Positions 1 to 12,615 of a stretch of DNA of 64,000 nucleotides are shown piece after piece (within the stretch, counting starts at the first letter, position 1; the number at the start of each line of letters is the position of its first letter). A model generated the notes under the pieces. The model did no database searches. It was not told the origin of the DNA and was given only the letters and a program-made list of their open reading frames with translations. The stretch covers positions 21,551,521 through 21,615,520 of the forward strand of contig OX328113.1 in assembly GCA_946811185.2 (NCBI GenBank). The letters are read 5' to 3'. The position numbers and the translations under genes were made by a program. The stretch is from Hippopus hippopus (taxonomy: Eukaryota; Mollusca; Bivalvia; Cardiida; Cardiidae).

Positions 1-95
1 GCGTCCCAAATGACCTCGATACGAAATGACGTGTTCACGATTAATGTTTTCTGTAATATCTATATCAAATATCTATATCAAATTGAATGTTTCAG

Positions 96-263
96 ATGGG
101 GTATGGTCTGCCTGGTCGGTCTGGGGATCTTGTTCTGCAGCGTGTTCAGGACTACAAAAACGTAGCCGAAGATGTAACAGCCCAGCGCCTTCGAATTTCG
201 GTCATGTGTGTATTGGTAACAATGAGGAATATCAAACCTGCAACAGCAAGAATTGTAACGAAG
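96..263 (+). CDS. TSP1-domain exon of gene 1 (partial gene, 5' part outside window)
   Basis: Internal exon encoding one thrombospondin type-1 repeat of about 56 residues. It is bounded by an acceptor (tttcag, AG at 94-95) and a donor (GTAACA at 264), and both introns are phase 1, the usual arrangement for shuffled TSP1 exons. The translation shows the tryptophan ladder GVWSAWSVWG and six cysteines spaced as in TSP1. The usual CxxTCG O-fucosylation motif reads CSAACSG here, so the threonine is missing. The exon is one codon shorter than the three TSP1 exons of gene 2 and is very close to the one at 32148, which also directly precedes a C1q exon. Upstream exons (signal peptide and other modules) must lie before the window. 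TSP1 repeats act outside the cell in adhesion and glycan binding. Domain identity is seen in the sequence; partnership with the C1q exon at 12616 is inferred from gene 2. Confidence 0.9.
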
Positions 264-1337
264 GTAACACCGCATCCGTTTAACTTTCACGTCATTTCTT
301 AGACTGATTCAGATGTGTCTTCTTTATTCTTATCATCCACCAACCGAAGGTACTGTTACTTCTTTTAGGTCCCCCCTTAACTCATTAGGCCGGTTGCATA
401 ACTAAAGTTTATTTAAAACTGGAACAAGGCCTAACCTTGCTCTTGGTAGACTACTATTTTGAGTCAGTTTGCGTAAATCTAGTTTAGTGCGAGTCTGCCT
501 AGCTCCACTATATTCAGACTAGGGTTAGCATGGTGTAGATATCCTCGTGGTAGGGCTAAATGATGGGTAGATTTCGTTAACCGCACCGCTGTTGTCCAGG
601 TAACACGTGACACACTTCTGCACGTGATTATACACGACAAAGCCCATAAGTATGCACTGACTTGAATGCGCCGCTGTTCAATACGATCTGCTGCTGGTGG
701 ATTAAAAAAAATGCCTGTATGTGCTTCTCTGTATTTTTGACTAGGTCCAGATAATTACGATCATTTCTGTAGAATCAGAGAATACAGAAAATGCGAAAAA
801 ACAGATTGACCAAGATCAGACAGCACAGATTTACTGATCGATCTCTTAGTACAATGACAGTCTGAGTAAACTCCGTGATAAGATAAAACAGTTGGAGAAT
901 TCTATATGGAAAATGAGTCTTTACTAGACAATAAAATTTTGATCTCGTCTAAAGCTAAACTTTGCTAAAGAAAACTTCTAGGTTTAACTTTTAGTATGGA
1001 TTTTAGTAAACCATGTTTATACAATAGAACAGCGTAAAACTCGAGTTCAAACTCGAGGTTATCTTTTAACCCGTATAATGCAACAGTCCCAACGTGTGGA
1101 AAAGGGTTGATAAAGATTCATTCTAATATGATAAGTTGGCAAGGAAAATCCCCAGAATAACAAACATGCGGATTTAGTAACTATTATTCTTATCAATACA
1201 GCGTATGTCAGTGATCAGCTGTTAGAAAAGCGTATTTTGCAGATTGATAATTTTCATCTCACGAAATCTCTAATCGATGAATGAGGTTTGTTTTAAATTT
1301 TACCCTTTCATAATTGAATTGTCTCGGTTTCCCCTCT
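264..1337. other. Intron of gene 1, no recognised element
   Basis: AT-rich non-coding sequence at the start of the 12.35-kb intron. I see no open coding stretch with splice sites. A short match to the family B core (gatcagac...) occurs near 815. Confidence 0.5.
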
Positions 1338-1338
1338 T

Positions 1339-2430
1339 TATACCCCCACAAACTTTGTTGGGGGGTATATATTCACCGTGTCGGTTGGTCTGTTGGTCTT
1401 CCGGTCGCTCGGGTTTGTCTGTAGCTTTTTTGCATGCTCTATTTTCAAACAACTGCCACACGGATTTCAATGAAACTTCATAGAAAGTTTTAATACTAAG
1501 CCAAGATGTGCATATTATAATCTGGTTATAGTTGAATGAGTTGTAGATGAGTTATGGCCCTTTCATGTTTTTTTTTTTTTTTGTCCGCGCTATTTCTTAA
1601 TAACTACTTAATGGATTTCTATCGAACTTAATAGGAAAGTTTAATACAACGCAAAGATGTGCATGTTATAATCTGATTATGGTTGAATCATTTTCCAATG
1701 AGTTATGACCCTTTGATGCTTTTTTTTGTCCAAGTTATTTCTAAATTACTATAGGACAGATTTCTATCAAACATCATAGGAAGTTTGAACACAAAGTGAA
1801 GATGAACATATTATAATTTGGTTATGGTTGAATGATTTTTTCCAATGAGTTAAGGCCCTTTGATGAAATTTTTTGTTTGAGCTTTTTCTCAATAACTACA
1901 GGACAGATTTCAATCAAACTTCATAGGAAGTTTCAATACAAAGCAAAGATGTGCATTTTTTATATTGGTTATGATTGAATGATTTTCGAATGAGGTATGG
2001 CTTTTTTATGATTTTTTTTCCACTCTTTTTCTCAATAGCTACTTGACAGATTTCAGTCAAACTTCATAGAAAGTTTCAATATGAAGCAAAGATGTGCATA
2101 TTAGAATTTGGTTATTGTTGAATAATTTTCAAATGAGTCATGGCCCTTTGATGAGGTTTTTTTTTTTTTAATCAATTTTTGTGGCCCTTTAATGATTTTT
2201 ATTTTTATTTTTGGTCCAAGCCTTTTTTACTGAATAGATTTCTATCAAACTTCATAGTTTCAACACGAAGCAAAGACTTGCATTTTGTAATTTGATATGG
2301 TTGAATGATTATCCACGAAATACAGCCCTTTGATGATTTTTTTGTTCGACCTATTTCTCAATAACTACTGTATGGATTTCAATCAAACTTCATAGGAAGC
2401 TTTAATACAAAGCAATACTTCAAATACAGA
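1339..2430 (+). mobile_element. Tandem-core element, about 146-bp period
   Basis: Starts with a short hairpin (TATACCCCCACAAAC pairing with GTTGGGGGGTAT), then a C/T/G-rich stretch (cggttggtctgttgg), then about six diverged direct repeats. These can be recognised by 'gagttatggccctttgatg' and 'caatcaaacttcatagga' at roughly 1549, 1699, 1846, 1990, 2135 and 2318. It resembles the pearl-type bivalve elements with roughly 150-bp cores. The 5' motif is shared with the element at 28788. I could not define a matching right end, so the boundary is approximate. Confidence 0.7.
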
Positions 2431-3954
2431 ATGACCCCCAATGAGGACAAGACCATTTCGCGTTAGATAAATTCAGCATGTAACTCTAAACTTTGTAAAT
2501 TTTTTATTGCTAAGATGATATTTGATTTTTGAAAATTACTTACCCATGTGTACATATCAAAATCCAACCACGGACAACTATTTAATCATTGTCGCAAATA
2601 TTCAAGTCAAGAACGTTAACACATTTTCATCACACACAAACATACCAGAAAGTACATGAAAACAAAAACAAGCGAAAAAAATTGTAATTAATGCAGATTT
2701 GAACATCTGTAAGCAAAACATGCCTTGGCATAAGTATGAAATGATGAATGCGTAAAAATCGTAATATTCAGAAGTAGGACGTTCAGAATTGTTAAGAACC
2801 CGAAACATTCGATCTGCATGGGAAAACATGCACAACTGTTTTTAAATGTCAAGACAAAAGGTTTTATTGCGATCTCTTTAGACCCTGTTTCTGTTTAAGG
2901 TAACATCTGCGTTTCACAGACTTAGTGTGTTTGTTGCAGAAAATGAATAATGATAAATGCAGTCAAGAACGTGAAAATCATGTACATGCACTGAATTATG
3001 GTTTCGACGGTTTTCTTGACTGAGTTTACAATTAGATGTGTTCATATGAAAGCACAATGAGTACTGGTCCTAATAATAGCTAACGTTTACTGGTACACCT
3101 CTCCTTTTGAGCAGAAACTTCGTGCGGAAATGTGTCAAGTACGTTAACTACATCATAAAACCAAGCGGAAATATGTTATAGATGTGTCAAAAATGCTTTC
3201 TAGCATAACATTGGTAGACGTTGCTAAATAGTTAGTAGATTAGTAGTTTTAGTGTTCACATAAGTTTTATCAATTTCTACATGTACCAGTTTCTGTGTTT
3301 CGTGGTCAGATACGTTAAAAGTGATTGTACTGTGAAAACGGCAAGTCGTAAAATGACCCCATTCACGTTTTCCAGTTCAGTTGAGGTTAGTGATTTATAA
3401 AATAAAGTTAAAAATTTAGCAGCGTGACTTTCATTTTCGATCATTTTCTTGCATGAACGTGCTCTTCTTACTGACTTTGAATGATTTGTTGTCTGTGATA
3501 TTGAATTATAAAAAATGAAAACATTTTTTTTTTTTCAAGGAGATATGAAAAAAAAAAAACACAAAAAAACGCTAATCATACTTTTGTAAAGCGGTTTCAT
3601 ACAAAATTGTGATTAGGGTTGTTTTCATACCTCCCTGAAAAAAAAAATTATCTTCATTCCATAAATATCTCTGTCATTTCAGAAGACAATTACTCTAAAC
3701 TCGGACTAGATGTTAACTATCAACATGGGAACAACAGGGGCGGGTAGTCTTTGAAATAATTTTGACACAGTTATAGATCCTTAATCAACCGGTTATTTAT
3801 TTGAAAAACATTGATGAAACTATATTGCAGTATGTGCGGGGTTAAGAGAGGAGAGTCAAACAAGATTGGTAGCGCTTCCTTACGAAGATTTGGAGTTACG
3901 TCCCTTTGATTCAGATCCGTGTTTTATTCATTTATAACTCTTACATGTGTACTC
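2431..3954. other. Intron of gene 1, unassigned
   Basis: AT-rich intronic sequence with long A and T runs (3520-3660). I see no exon-like open frame and no clear repeat structure. Confidence 0.4.
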
Positions 3955-3955
3955 T

Positions 3956-4592
3956 TAGCCTGGGTCAAGGTGGTAATAATTTCTTAATTACCCTTATAAC
4001 ACTCTCTTAATTTAGCGATCTGATATAGATCTTTGGCAGCTATATCTCTGTTCATCGCTTCCGTTATTATTACCGCCTGGGGACATTCGAGGGTCTCCCC
4101 ATGACTATGAATTGGGAAGATGTTCTAATTATAGACTTGTTTATCTCGTGACGTCACAATGTTGAAAACGGTAGATTTGCGCTTTTTTGGACCAATTCCA
4201 ATTCAGCGGGGGTGATTTCCAATACGAGTGACTTTCCCGAACCGGTCGGTGCCATCAAAAATACATTGCGACCTTCAAAAATTCTTGTTCTTGTTAAACT
4301 ATCCTCCAAAGTCATTTTGAATAAGCTGTATGAAATTTTGTTGTCAGTACTCTCAAAGATGGCTCACAAACAGGAAGTGATCAAACTAAGGCTATTGGAA
4401 TTTCAGTATCTATTTTTAGTCATTTACGTTCTAAAACGGACTGCAGCGACATCTAGTTTACCCCAATGTGAGATGGAATAAAGTAGATGTCGCTGCGATC
4501 TGTTTTCGAATGTCCCCAGGCCGTCAGTTTTGACAAAGTAACGTCCAAATGATAGAAAAGGGGAAAAAATGAACGGACTGGAACCCAGGCTA
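3956..4592. mobile_element. Nested inverted-repeat element
   Basis: Two inverted-repeat pairs are nested. The outer pair is TAGCCTGGGT near 3957 against ACCCAGGCTA near 4583. The inner pair is GCCTGGGGACATTCGA near 4072 against its complement near 4507. A third small inverted repeat (gcagcgacatctag with tagatgtcgctgc) lies at 4444-4493. This is consistent with a non-autonomous DNA transposon or fold-back unit of about 640 bp. No target-site duplication was established. Confidence 0.5.
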
Positions 4593-4930
4593 GTGTACTC
4601 TATACTTTGTAACCATACGGGAGATTGCAATGAAATTTAATGGTAAATCATATCATGGCTATTGGATGTTGAATTATTTGCCTTAAAGTCTGTCCCCACT
4701 TAAATCGACTCTGGCCCCTAAATGGGGCCATTCGGGGTAATAGGTAGAATTGTTTGGTATCAAATGAAGATCTTAATGGTACTTTAACGACATTACGACT
4801 GTCTTGCAATTTTCGGAAGGAAAAAAAAAAGCTCGGGACATAATGAATTAATTGGATCTTCTTTTATCGTTTTCAGTAGTTTATAGAAATCTGACAGTAA
4901 ATTATATCCTTATCATTCACCAGTGAATTT
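4593..4930. other. Intron of gene 1, unassigned
   Basis: AT-rich spacer between two inverted-repeat elements. Nothing else is seen. Confidence 0.4.
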
Positions 4931-6175
4931 TAATATGAAAAAGGCAAAGCCTCAATACGAGCGACGTGAATGATTTGTGGAACAAATATCTATTCATTCG
5001 AATGACGAGCTAGATTCTTGATCTTAAAATCAAAGGGTTTTGAGTTCGAATTCCGTATTTGCCAAAACTAATTTTGAGCGTTGTCAAAAGTAGAAAGCAT
5101 TTCTTTTTTTTTTTTTTCGTAGATTTGTACATGTGAAATAGGGCGAACTGTCCCTAATTTCCTGAACAAAATAAAGACAGTTCCTTGACAATTTCGGTAA
5201 GTTACGTCCAGAAAAAATAACTTGGAATGATTATCGGTCAACATGTAAAGACCATCTTATGGGAACATTCCTCACTGCATATAGATCTATATTAGAGAGA
5301 CTTTGATTTCTACGAGGAATCCGTCAGTAGGTTGGGAAGAATACTAGTACTGGGCAGAGTACTGGTAAAAGGAACTTCAGGAATGCATGGTAGGTGCACT
5401 TGCCGCCGCAATGAATATACACACAAAAGGAAAAAACAAACAAACAAACAAAATCTTTCTTTGATTTCTTCGTTAGTGCACAGGTCTACCCACGTTTTAC
5501 CTGGAGTTTCTTTACAATCAGAGTGCTTAGATCGCTAAAATCAGATTATAGACTACGTGGCTTTCCTTTTTCATCCCATCTGCTTTCGTACACATCCGTC
5601 GTTGAAACAGTGATAAGTGCAGAGACAGGAATGAATTCTGTCGCAATGACTAGATCTAGATCTATCATCAATCTTTCGCACAAGTACCTGATTGGTCAAA
5701 AATGACAAAAATTATCAACCGATCGGATGATTACTTAAAAATGATTATCAGTTAAATGAGTACAGATATCCAACTTATGGCAAAAAAAGCCCGCCAAACT
5801 TTTAGATCTATCAAACAAGCTTTCGTAACATTAAACAAATTATATCTGAGCCTTGTTGCGGTAAAAGAGGGTTTAAGGCATCTCCGTGATGTATGATACC
5901 AAGCAAGTCATCACATAATTATACATCCATATTGTATGATATCTGACTGAATCAAAAGGCATGCAAACTGGTCCTTTGACATGTAGAACATTGAAAAATA
6001 GATCTAGCAAGGAGTTTTGACCCAGGTTAGCTTGCGCGGACTGCACAGGCCGACCTGGGTCGATAGTTTTTTGCAAATGCATTAAGCCCCCTTTTTACAG
6101 ATCATAAATCCGGCTTTCTCTGTAAATGGTATTTTGAAACAGCCAAAAAACTAGCTTAGTCATGATTTCTTCGAC

Positions 6176-6680
6176 ACAATGTTTTCCGCGAAAAACGGCT
6201 CGTGCATGACGTAAGAATAATGATGATTAATGACGTCATTATTTGCTAGCATAGATCATTGCGTATGTTTATACACAAATAGACGCTTAATAACGAGCAA
6301 AGCTCGTTTTGCGGTAACACCGTTCTAGATTTTCAAAAATGAAATTCCGACTTCGTTCTGGGTTTTAGTCTAAATCTAAATAGGGATGACTAAAAATTGA
6401 GTGTCTTCCGGTTAGTCGCACAGCGTCACACGTATGACAATCTTTCGCACAAGTACCTGATTGGTCAAAAATGACAAAAATTATCAACCGATCGGATGAT
6501 TACTTAAAAATGATTATCAGTTAAATGAGTACAGATTATCTAATTTCTTACTTACTTTCAGCGTATTAAGCGTCTATTTGTGTATAAACATACGCAACGA
6601 TCTATGCTTGCAAATAATGACGTCATTAATCATACTGTTCTTACGTCATGCACGAGCTTTTTTTCGCGGAAAACATTGTG
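6176..6680. mobile_element. MITE with about 117-bp terminal inverted repeats, copy 1
   Basis: The unit starts with CAATGTTTTCCGCGAAAAA (6176) and ends with its inverted copy (to about 6680), around an interior of about 270 bp. The interior contains a small hairpin, GAGCAAAGCTC. It forms the inner part of the left fold-back arm plus half of the spacer. Confidence 0.75.
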
Positions 6681-6718
6681 TAGAAGAAATCATGACTAAA
6701 CTAGTTTTTTGGCTGTTT

Positions 6719-7255
6719 CACAATGTTTTCCGCGAAAAACTGCTCGTGCATGACGTAAGAATAATGATGATTAATGACGTCATTATTTGCTAGCATAGAT
6801 CATTGCGTATGTTTATACACAAATAGACGCTTAATAACGAGCGACAGCGAGTTACGGGCGAAGCCCGTAACGAGCAAAGCTCGTTTTGCGGTAACACCAT
6901 TCTAGATTTTCAAAAATGAAATTCCGACTTCGTTCTGGGTTTTAGTCTAAATCTAAATAGGGATGACTAAAAATTGAGTGTTCGGTTAGTCGCACAGCGT
7001 CACACGTATGACAATCTTTCGCACAAGTACCTGATTGGTCAAAAATGACAAAAATTATCAACCGATCGGATGATTACTTAAAAATGATTATCAGTTAAAT
7101 GAGTACAGATTATCTAATTACTTACTTACTTTCAGCGTATTAAGCGTCTATTTGTGTATAAACATACGCAACGATCTATGCTTGCAAATAATGACGTCAT
7201 TAATCATACTGTTCTTACGTCATGCACGACTGTTTTTCGCGGAAAACATTGTGTA
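6719..7255. mobile_element. MITE with about 117-bp terminal inverted repeats, copy 2
   Basis: A direct tandem copy of the 6176-6680 unit, separated from it by about 40 bp. The interior is slightly longer because it keeps an extra hairpin, TTACGGGCGAAGCCCGTAA (about 6850). Confidence 0.75.
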
Positions 7256-8411
7256 GAAGAAATCATGACTAAACTAGTTTTTTGGCTGTTTCAAAATACC
7301 AATTACAGAGAAAGCCGGATATATGATCTGTAGAAAGGGGGGGGGGGGCTTAATGCATTTGCAGTCCGTGCAAGCTAACCTGGATCAAAAACTCTGCTAG
7401 ATCTATTTTTCAACGTTCTACATGTCAAAGGACCAGTTTGCATGCCTTTTGATTCAGTCAGTTATCATACAATATGGATGTATAATTATGTGATGACTTG
7501 CTTGGTATCATACATCACGGAGATGCATTAAACCCTCTTTTACCGCAACAAGGCTCAGATATAATTTGTTTAATGTTACGAAAGCTTGTTGATAGATCTA
7601 AAAGTTTGGCGGGCTTTTTTTGCCATAAGTTTGATATCTATCCGATAACTCGGCAAATTTCTTTCCTAGGATTGATGATAGATCTAGATCTAGTCATTGC
7701 GACAGAATTCATTCCTGTCTCTGCACTGATCACTGTTTCAACGATGGATGTGTAGGAAAGCAGATGGGATGAAAAAGGAAAGCCACAAAGGCCTCGTCTA
7801 TAATCTGATTTTAGCGATCTAAGCACTCTGATTTTAAAGAAACTCCAGGTAAAACGTGGGTAGACCTGTGCACTAACGAAGAAATGAAAGAAAAATTTTG
7901 TTTTTTTTTTCCTTTTGTATGTATATTCATTGCGGCGGCAAGCGCACCTACCATGCGTTCATGAAGTTCCTTTTACCAGTACTCTGCCCAGTACTAGTAT
8001 TCTTCCAAACCTACTGACCGATTCCTCGTAAAAATCAAAGTCTCTCTTATATAGATCTAGATCTACATGCACTGAGGAATTGTTCCCGTAAAATGGTCTT
8101 TACAAGTATGTGAACCAATAATCATTCCAAGATATTTTTCTGGACATAAATTAAAGAAATTGTCAGGGAACTGTCTTTATTTTGTTCAGGAAATCAGGGA
8201 CAGTTCGCCCTATTTCACATGTATAAATCTACGAAAGAAAAATGCTTTCTACTTTTGACAACGCTCAAAATTAGTTTTGGCAAAGACGAAATTCGAACTC
8301 AAAACCCCTTGATTTCAAGATCTAGAATCTAGGTCGTCATTTGAATTAATAGATAGGATTTGTTCCACAAACCATTCACGTCGCTCGTATTGAGGCTTTG
8401 CCTTTTTCATA

Positions 8412-8720
8412 TTACGCTGAAAGTAAGTAAGAAATTAGATAATCTGTACTCATTTAACTGATAATCATTTTTAAGTAATCATCCGATTGGTAGATAATTT
8501 TTGTCATTTTGACCAATCAGGTACTTGTGCGAAAGATTGTCATACGTGTGACGCTGTGCGACTAACCGGAAGACACTCAATTTTTAGTCATCCCTATTTA
8601 GATTTAGACTAAAACCCAGAACGAAGTCGGAATTTCATTTTTGAAAATCTAGAACGGTGTTACCGCAAAACGAGCTTTGCTCGTTACGGGCTTCGCCCGT
8701 AACTCTCTGTCGCTCGTTAT
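8412..8720 (-). mobile_element. Inverted copy of the MITE interior next to the fold-back
   Basis: Reverse complement of the interior seen at 6293-6562 and 6836-7138. It includes the hairpins around GAGCTTTGCTC and TTACGGGCTTCGCCCGTAA. It directly abuts the right fold-back arm. Confidence 0.75.
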
Positions 8721-8978
8721 AACTCACCGGTAAATTTATAACTTTTATTTTTGACATAGATCTATAATGGATTTTTATAGAACATGAATGAATTTAGCGG
8801 GTGAATGTCACGTTTAGTGACGTAGTCAACATCACTCATGACGTCATTATTACAGCTATTCCATATCCGACTAGATTAAATAGATCTTTTTCGTTTGAAA
8901 AACACACATTTTCTTCATGATGAGCAAAATTCAGACGTGAAAAGGAAAGATAAAGTTAAGAGCAAAAAAGAAATAGGA

Positions 8979-9130
8979 TAATTGTTAGTTTTAGTGTATG
9001 ATCGAAATTTCTTTCATCTCAAGAAAAGCAAAGGCCATATTTAAACTCGTGGCATCGCCACTCGTAAAAATATAGCCCTCACTTTCAATCGTTGAAAAAA
9101 ATTTCGATCATACACCAAAACAGACAATTA
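8979..9130. mobile_element. Short hairpin MITE, about 152 bp
   Basis: The ends TAATTGTTAGTTTTAGTGTA and TACACCAAAACAGACAATTA are imperfect inverted repeats. Inside them GATCGAAATTT and AAATTTCGATC continue the stem. Confidence 0.65.
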
Positions 9131-9576
9131 AACCCTATCTATTCACCCCCAGTCTCGTTCCCACCCTTAGTGAGGCAATCCTGACCCTGATCTGCATGGG
9201 AATCATAAGGCATCAGCCTCAAAAGGTAGAGAGAAGTTCTTAACGAGGTTTGGAACATTTTATGACTTAAATGGATCTCATTCACTCCCAGCCTCAACCC
9301 CACCCTAAAATGGGGTCAAAAGGGGTCAACCTAATGAGAACTTTAAGAAAATTTGACTTTATTGTTGTTGTGAAATTTTGTCATCCAGACCCTGACCCCC
9401 ATATTGGTACTCATAGTTGTCTCCATGGTCTCAGCTGAGGTGATTTCTTTTCAACTCTTAAAAATGGACGGGTTTTACATTGGGGGCGGGGGGATGTCGA
9501 GGAGACGGAGACTGTTGTTGGAAACCAGATTTATTCTACTAAATATTCGGTATCGATACTAGTACTTTGTATTATT
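9131..9576. other. Intron of gene 1, unassigned
   Basis: Non-coding sequence with C-rich runs such as 'cctgaccccc' and a G-run near 9482. No element boundary was recognised. Confidence 0.35.
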
Positions 9577-12312
9577 AGTCCCCTACCGGCGAAGCCGAAG
9601 GGGACTTCAGGTTTGCACTCCGTCCGTCCGTCCGTCTGTCCGTCAGTCCGCACGCAAATCAGTTTTCCGAATTTTTTTTCTAAATGCTGGCAGATATTGA
9701 GCTGAATTTTGGTGTGTAAGTCACCACCATGAGTTACAGATCAAATTCGAGTTTCGTTGCGGTCCACTGATTTTTGACGAAATTACGGGCCTTGGACTTA
9801 GAAAATTTCACCGAAAAAACAGTTTTCCGGACTTTCTTTTCTAAACGCTGGTAGATATTGAGCTGATTTTTGGTGTGTAAGTCAACCACTATATGTTACA
9901 GATCAAGTTCGAGTTTCGTTCCGGTCCACTGATTTTTGACGAAATTACGGGTCTTGGACTTAGAAATTTTCTCCGAAAAAAACAAACAATTTTTCCGAAA
10001 AAAAAAAAAAAAACAGTTTTCCGGACTTTTTTCTAAACGCTTGCAGATATTGAGCTGATTATTGGTGTGCAAGTCAACCATCATGAGTTACAGATCAAGT
10101 TTGAGTTTCGTTCCGGTCCACTGATTTTTGACGAAATTACGGGCCTTGGACTTCGAAATTTTCACAAAAAAAAAAAACAGTTTTCCGGACTTTTTTTCTA
10201 AATGCTGGCAGATATTGAGCTGATTTTTGATGTGTAAGTCAACCACCATAAGTTACAGATCAAGGCCGAGTTTCGTTCCGGTCCACTGATTTTGACGAAA
10301 TTACGGGCCTTGGACTTCAAAATTTTCACCGAAAAAACTGTTTTCCAGACTTTTTTTTCTAAACGCTGGCAGATATTGAGCTGATTTTTGGTGTGCAAGT
10401 CAACCACTATGAGTTACAGATCAAGTTTGAGTTTCGTTCCGGTCTAATGATTTTTGACAAAATTACGGGCTTTGGACTTCGAAATTTTCACCAAAAACAA
10501 CAAACAATTTTTCCGAATTTTTTTTCTAAACGCTGGCAGATATTGAGCTGATTTTCGATGTGTAAGTCAGCCATCATGAGTCACAGATCACGTTCGAGTT
10601 TCATTACGGTCCACTGATTTTTGACGAAATTACGGGCCTTGGACATAGAAAATTTCACCGAAAAAACAGTTTTCCGGACTTTCTTTTCTAAACGCTGGTA
10701 GATATTGAGCTGATTTTCGGTGTGTAAGTCAACCACTATATGTTACAGATCAAGTTCGAGTTTCGTTTCGGTCCACTGATTTTTGACGAAATTACGGGCC
10801 TTGGACTTCGAAATTTTCTCCGAAAAAACAGTTTTCCGGATTTTTTTCTAAACGCTGGCAGATATTGAGCTGATTTTTGGTGTGCAAGTCAACCACCATG
10901 AGTTACAGATCAAGGCCGAGTTTCGTTTCGATCCACTGATTTTTGACGAAATTACGTCCCTTGGACTTAGAAATTTTCACCAAAAAAAAAACAGTTTTCC
11001 GGACTTTTTTTCTAAATGCTGGCAGATATTGAGCTGATTTTTGGTGTGCAAGTCAACCACTATGAGTTACAGATCAAGTTTGAGTTTCGTTCCGGTCTAA
11101 TGATTTTTGACAAAATTACGGGCTTTGGACTTCGAAATTTTCACCAAAAACAACAAACAATTTTTCCGAATTTTTTTTCTAAACGCTGGCAGATATTGAG
11201 CTGATTTTCGATGTGTAAGTCAGCCATCATGAGTCATAGATCACGTTCGAGTTTCATTACGGTCCACTGATTTTTGACGAAATTACGGGCCTTGGACATA
11301 GAAAATTTCACCGAAAAAACAGTTTTCCGGACTTTCTTTTCTAAACGCTGGCAGATATTGAGCTGATTTTTGGTGTGCAAGTCAACCACCATGAGTTACA
11401 GATCAAGGCCGAGTTTCGTTTCGATCCACTGATTTTTGACGAAATTACGTCCCTTGGACTTAGAAATTTTCACCAAAAAAAAAACAGTTTTCCGGACTTT
11501 TTTTCTAAATACTGGCAGATATTGAGCTGATTTTTGATGTGTAAGTCAACCATCACGAGTTACAGATCAAGGCAGAGTTTCGTTCCGGTCCACTGATTTT
11601 TGATGAAATTACGGGCCTTGGACTTTCACCGAAAAAACTGTTTTCCAGACTTTTTTTCTAAACGCTGGTAGATATTGGGCTGATTTTTGGTGTGCAAGTC
11701 AACCACTATGAGTTACAGATCAAGTATGAGTTTCCTTCCGGTCCACTGAATTTTGACAAAATTACGGGCCTTGGACTTAGAAAATTTCACTGAAAAAACA
11801 GTTTTCTTGACTTTTTTACTTACAATGCTCATGTTTGGTATGTAGGTACCTGTCATTGATACCGATCTTCTCCGGGTTTTATGTCCAAGGTCAAGTTCAA
11901 AAACTTGAATCCTTATCATGAAAACTTATCCTCAAAACTTTTCATAGTCATTTCTCTGTATTTTCAAAGTACTTAAGTTATAACTCTTATACATGGTAAG
12001 GTAGTACCTCTCATTGGTACACACCTGCTGATGATAAGGTCAAGGTCATCTCACAAGGTAAAGGTCATATTTCTGAAAATTTGCTTTTACGGGGGCATTT
12101 GTGTTTCACAAACACATTTTGTGTTAGTAAAACTTCTTCAATGAACTTACTTTAACAAGGAAAATGCTTAAATATCTGGCTTTCATTAAAGCATTGCATA
12201 CAAAGACAGACACGATGCTTATAATTCTGAAAGGGGGTCAAATACGTTATTTCTCCTCCACAGAGTTTCACAAACTATACCTGCCAGCGATATATACGGC
12301 CGGTAGGGGACT
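9577..12312 (+). mobile_element. Pearl-like tandem-core element with terminal inverted repeats
   Basis: Bounded by a 14-bp terminal inverted repeat, AGTCCCCTACCGGC (9577-9590) and GCCGGTAGGGGACT (12299-12312). After the left end comes a CCGTCCGTCC/TGTCC stretch (about 9622-9650). Thirteen tandem copies of a roughly 163-bp unit follow (9660-11800). They can be counted by 'gctggcagatattgagc' variants near 9684, 9847, 10037, 10202, 10363, 10532, 10692, 10853, 11018, 11182, 11345, 11508 and 11665. A unique right flank completes the element. It sits in the last intron of gene 1, 304 bp before the C1q exon. No protein is encoded; the short ORFs are frames of the repeat unit. Architecture matches the pearl type known in bivalves; the class is inferred. 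Confidence 0.85.
9660..11800 (+). repeat. Tandem array, about 163-bp unit, 13 copies
   Basis: Minisatellite/satellite-like core of the surrounding element. Spacing between copies ranges from about 157 to 191 bp, mostly because of varying A-runs at the unit joints. Blocks near 10510-10700 and 11166-11340 share copy-specific variants, as do 10830-11000 and 11345-11490, which implies internal multi-unit duplication. Confidence 0.9.
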
Positions 12313-12615
12313 CGGTATTGCTATGGAATACTATCAGAATGCTTGTTTATATATGGATTATTGCTATTATCATTTCCATGATCGTAGGTATTGGTACCAT
12401 TATTCTCATCAGTAGTAGATGTAGTAGCTTTGGTACTGTCCTTGAAAGGTCGAAGTCACTTTTGCACTGACAATATTTTTTTCTTGTCCTTCAGTTTACA
12501 TATCATAATGTTTATATTGACTAAAACTCTTTTCCCCACACACAGTGTAGACTTACATGCGTTAATCTATTATGATTATCATTAAATGTGATAATGTTTT
12601 TCTTCTTTTAAACAG
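12313..12615. other. End of gene 1 intron
   Basis: Unique-looking T-rich sequence leading to the polypyrimidine tract and acceptor of the C1q exon. Confidence 0.5.

Larger units (their letters stand above)
4931..8412. mobile_element. Large fold-back (inverted-repeat) structure
   Basis: Sequence 4931-6292 recurs, inverted and moderately diverged, at 7139-8412. For example, the block ending in 'ctcaatacgagcgacgtgaa' near 4952 matches 'ttcacgtcgctcgtattgag' near 8375. The arms are about 1.3 kb and the spacer about 0.85 kb. Each arm contains a family C-like unit (5846-6100 and 7338-7560). The left arm alone carries an insert at about 5678-5768 that copies part of the spacer. There are no transposase-like ORFs, and the short ORFs in the two arms mirror each other. 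Confidence 0.85.

Noticed and set aside
9660..11800. CRISPR-like array
   Set aside because: The repeats are contiguous units of about 163 bp without distinct spacers, in a eukaryotic intron.
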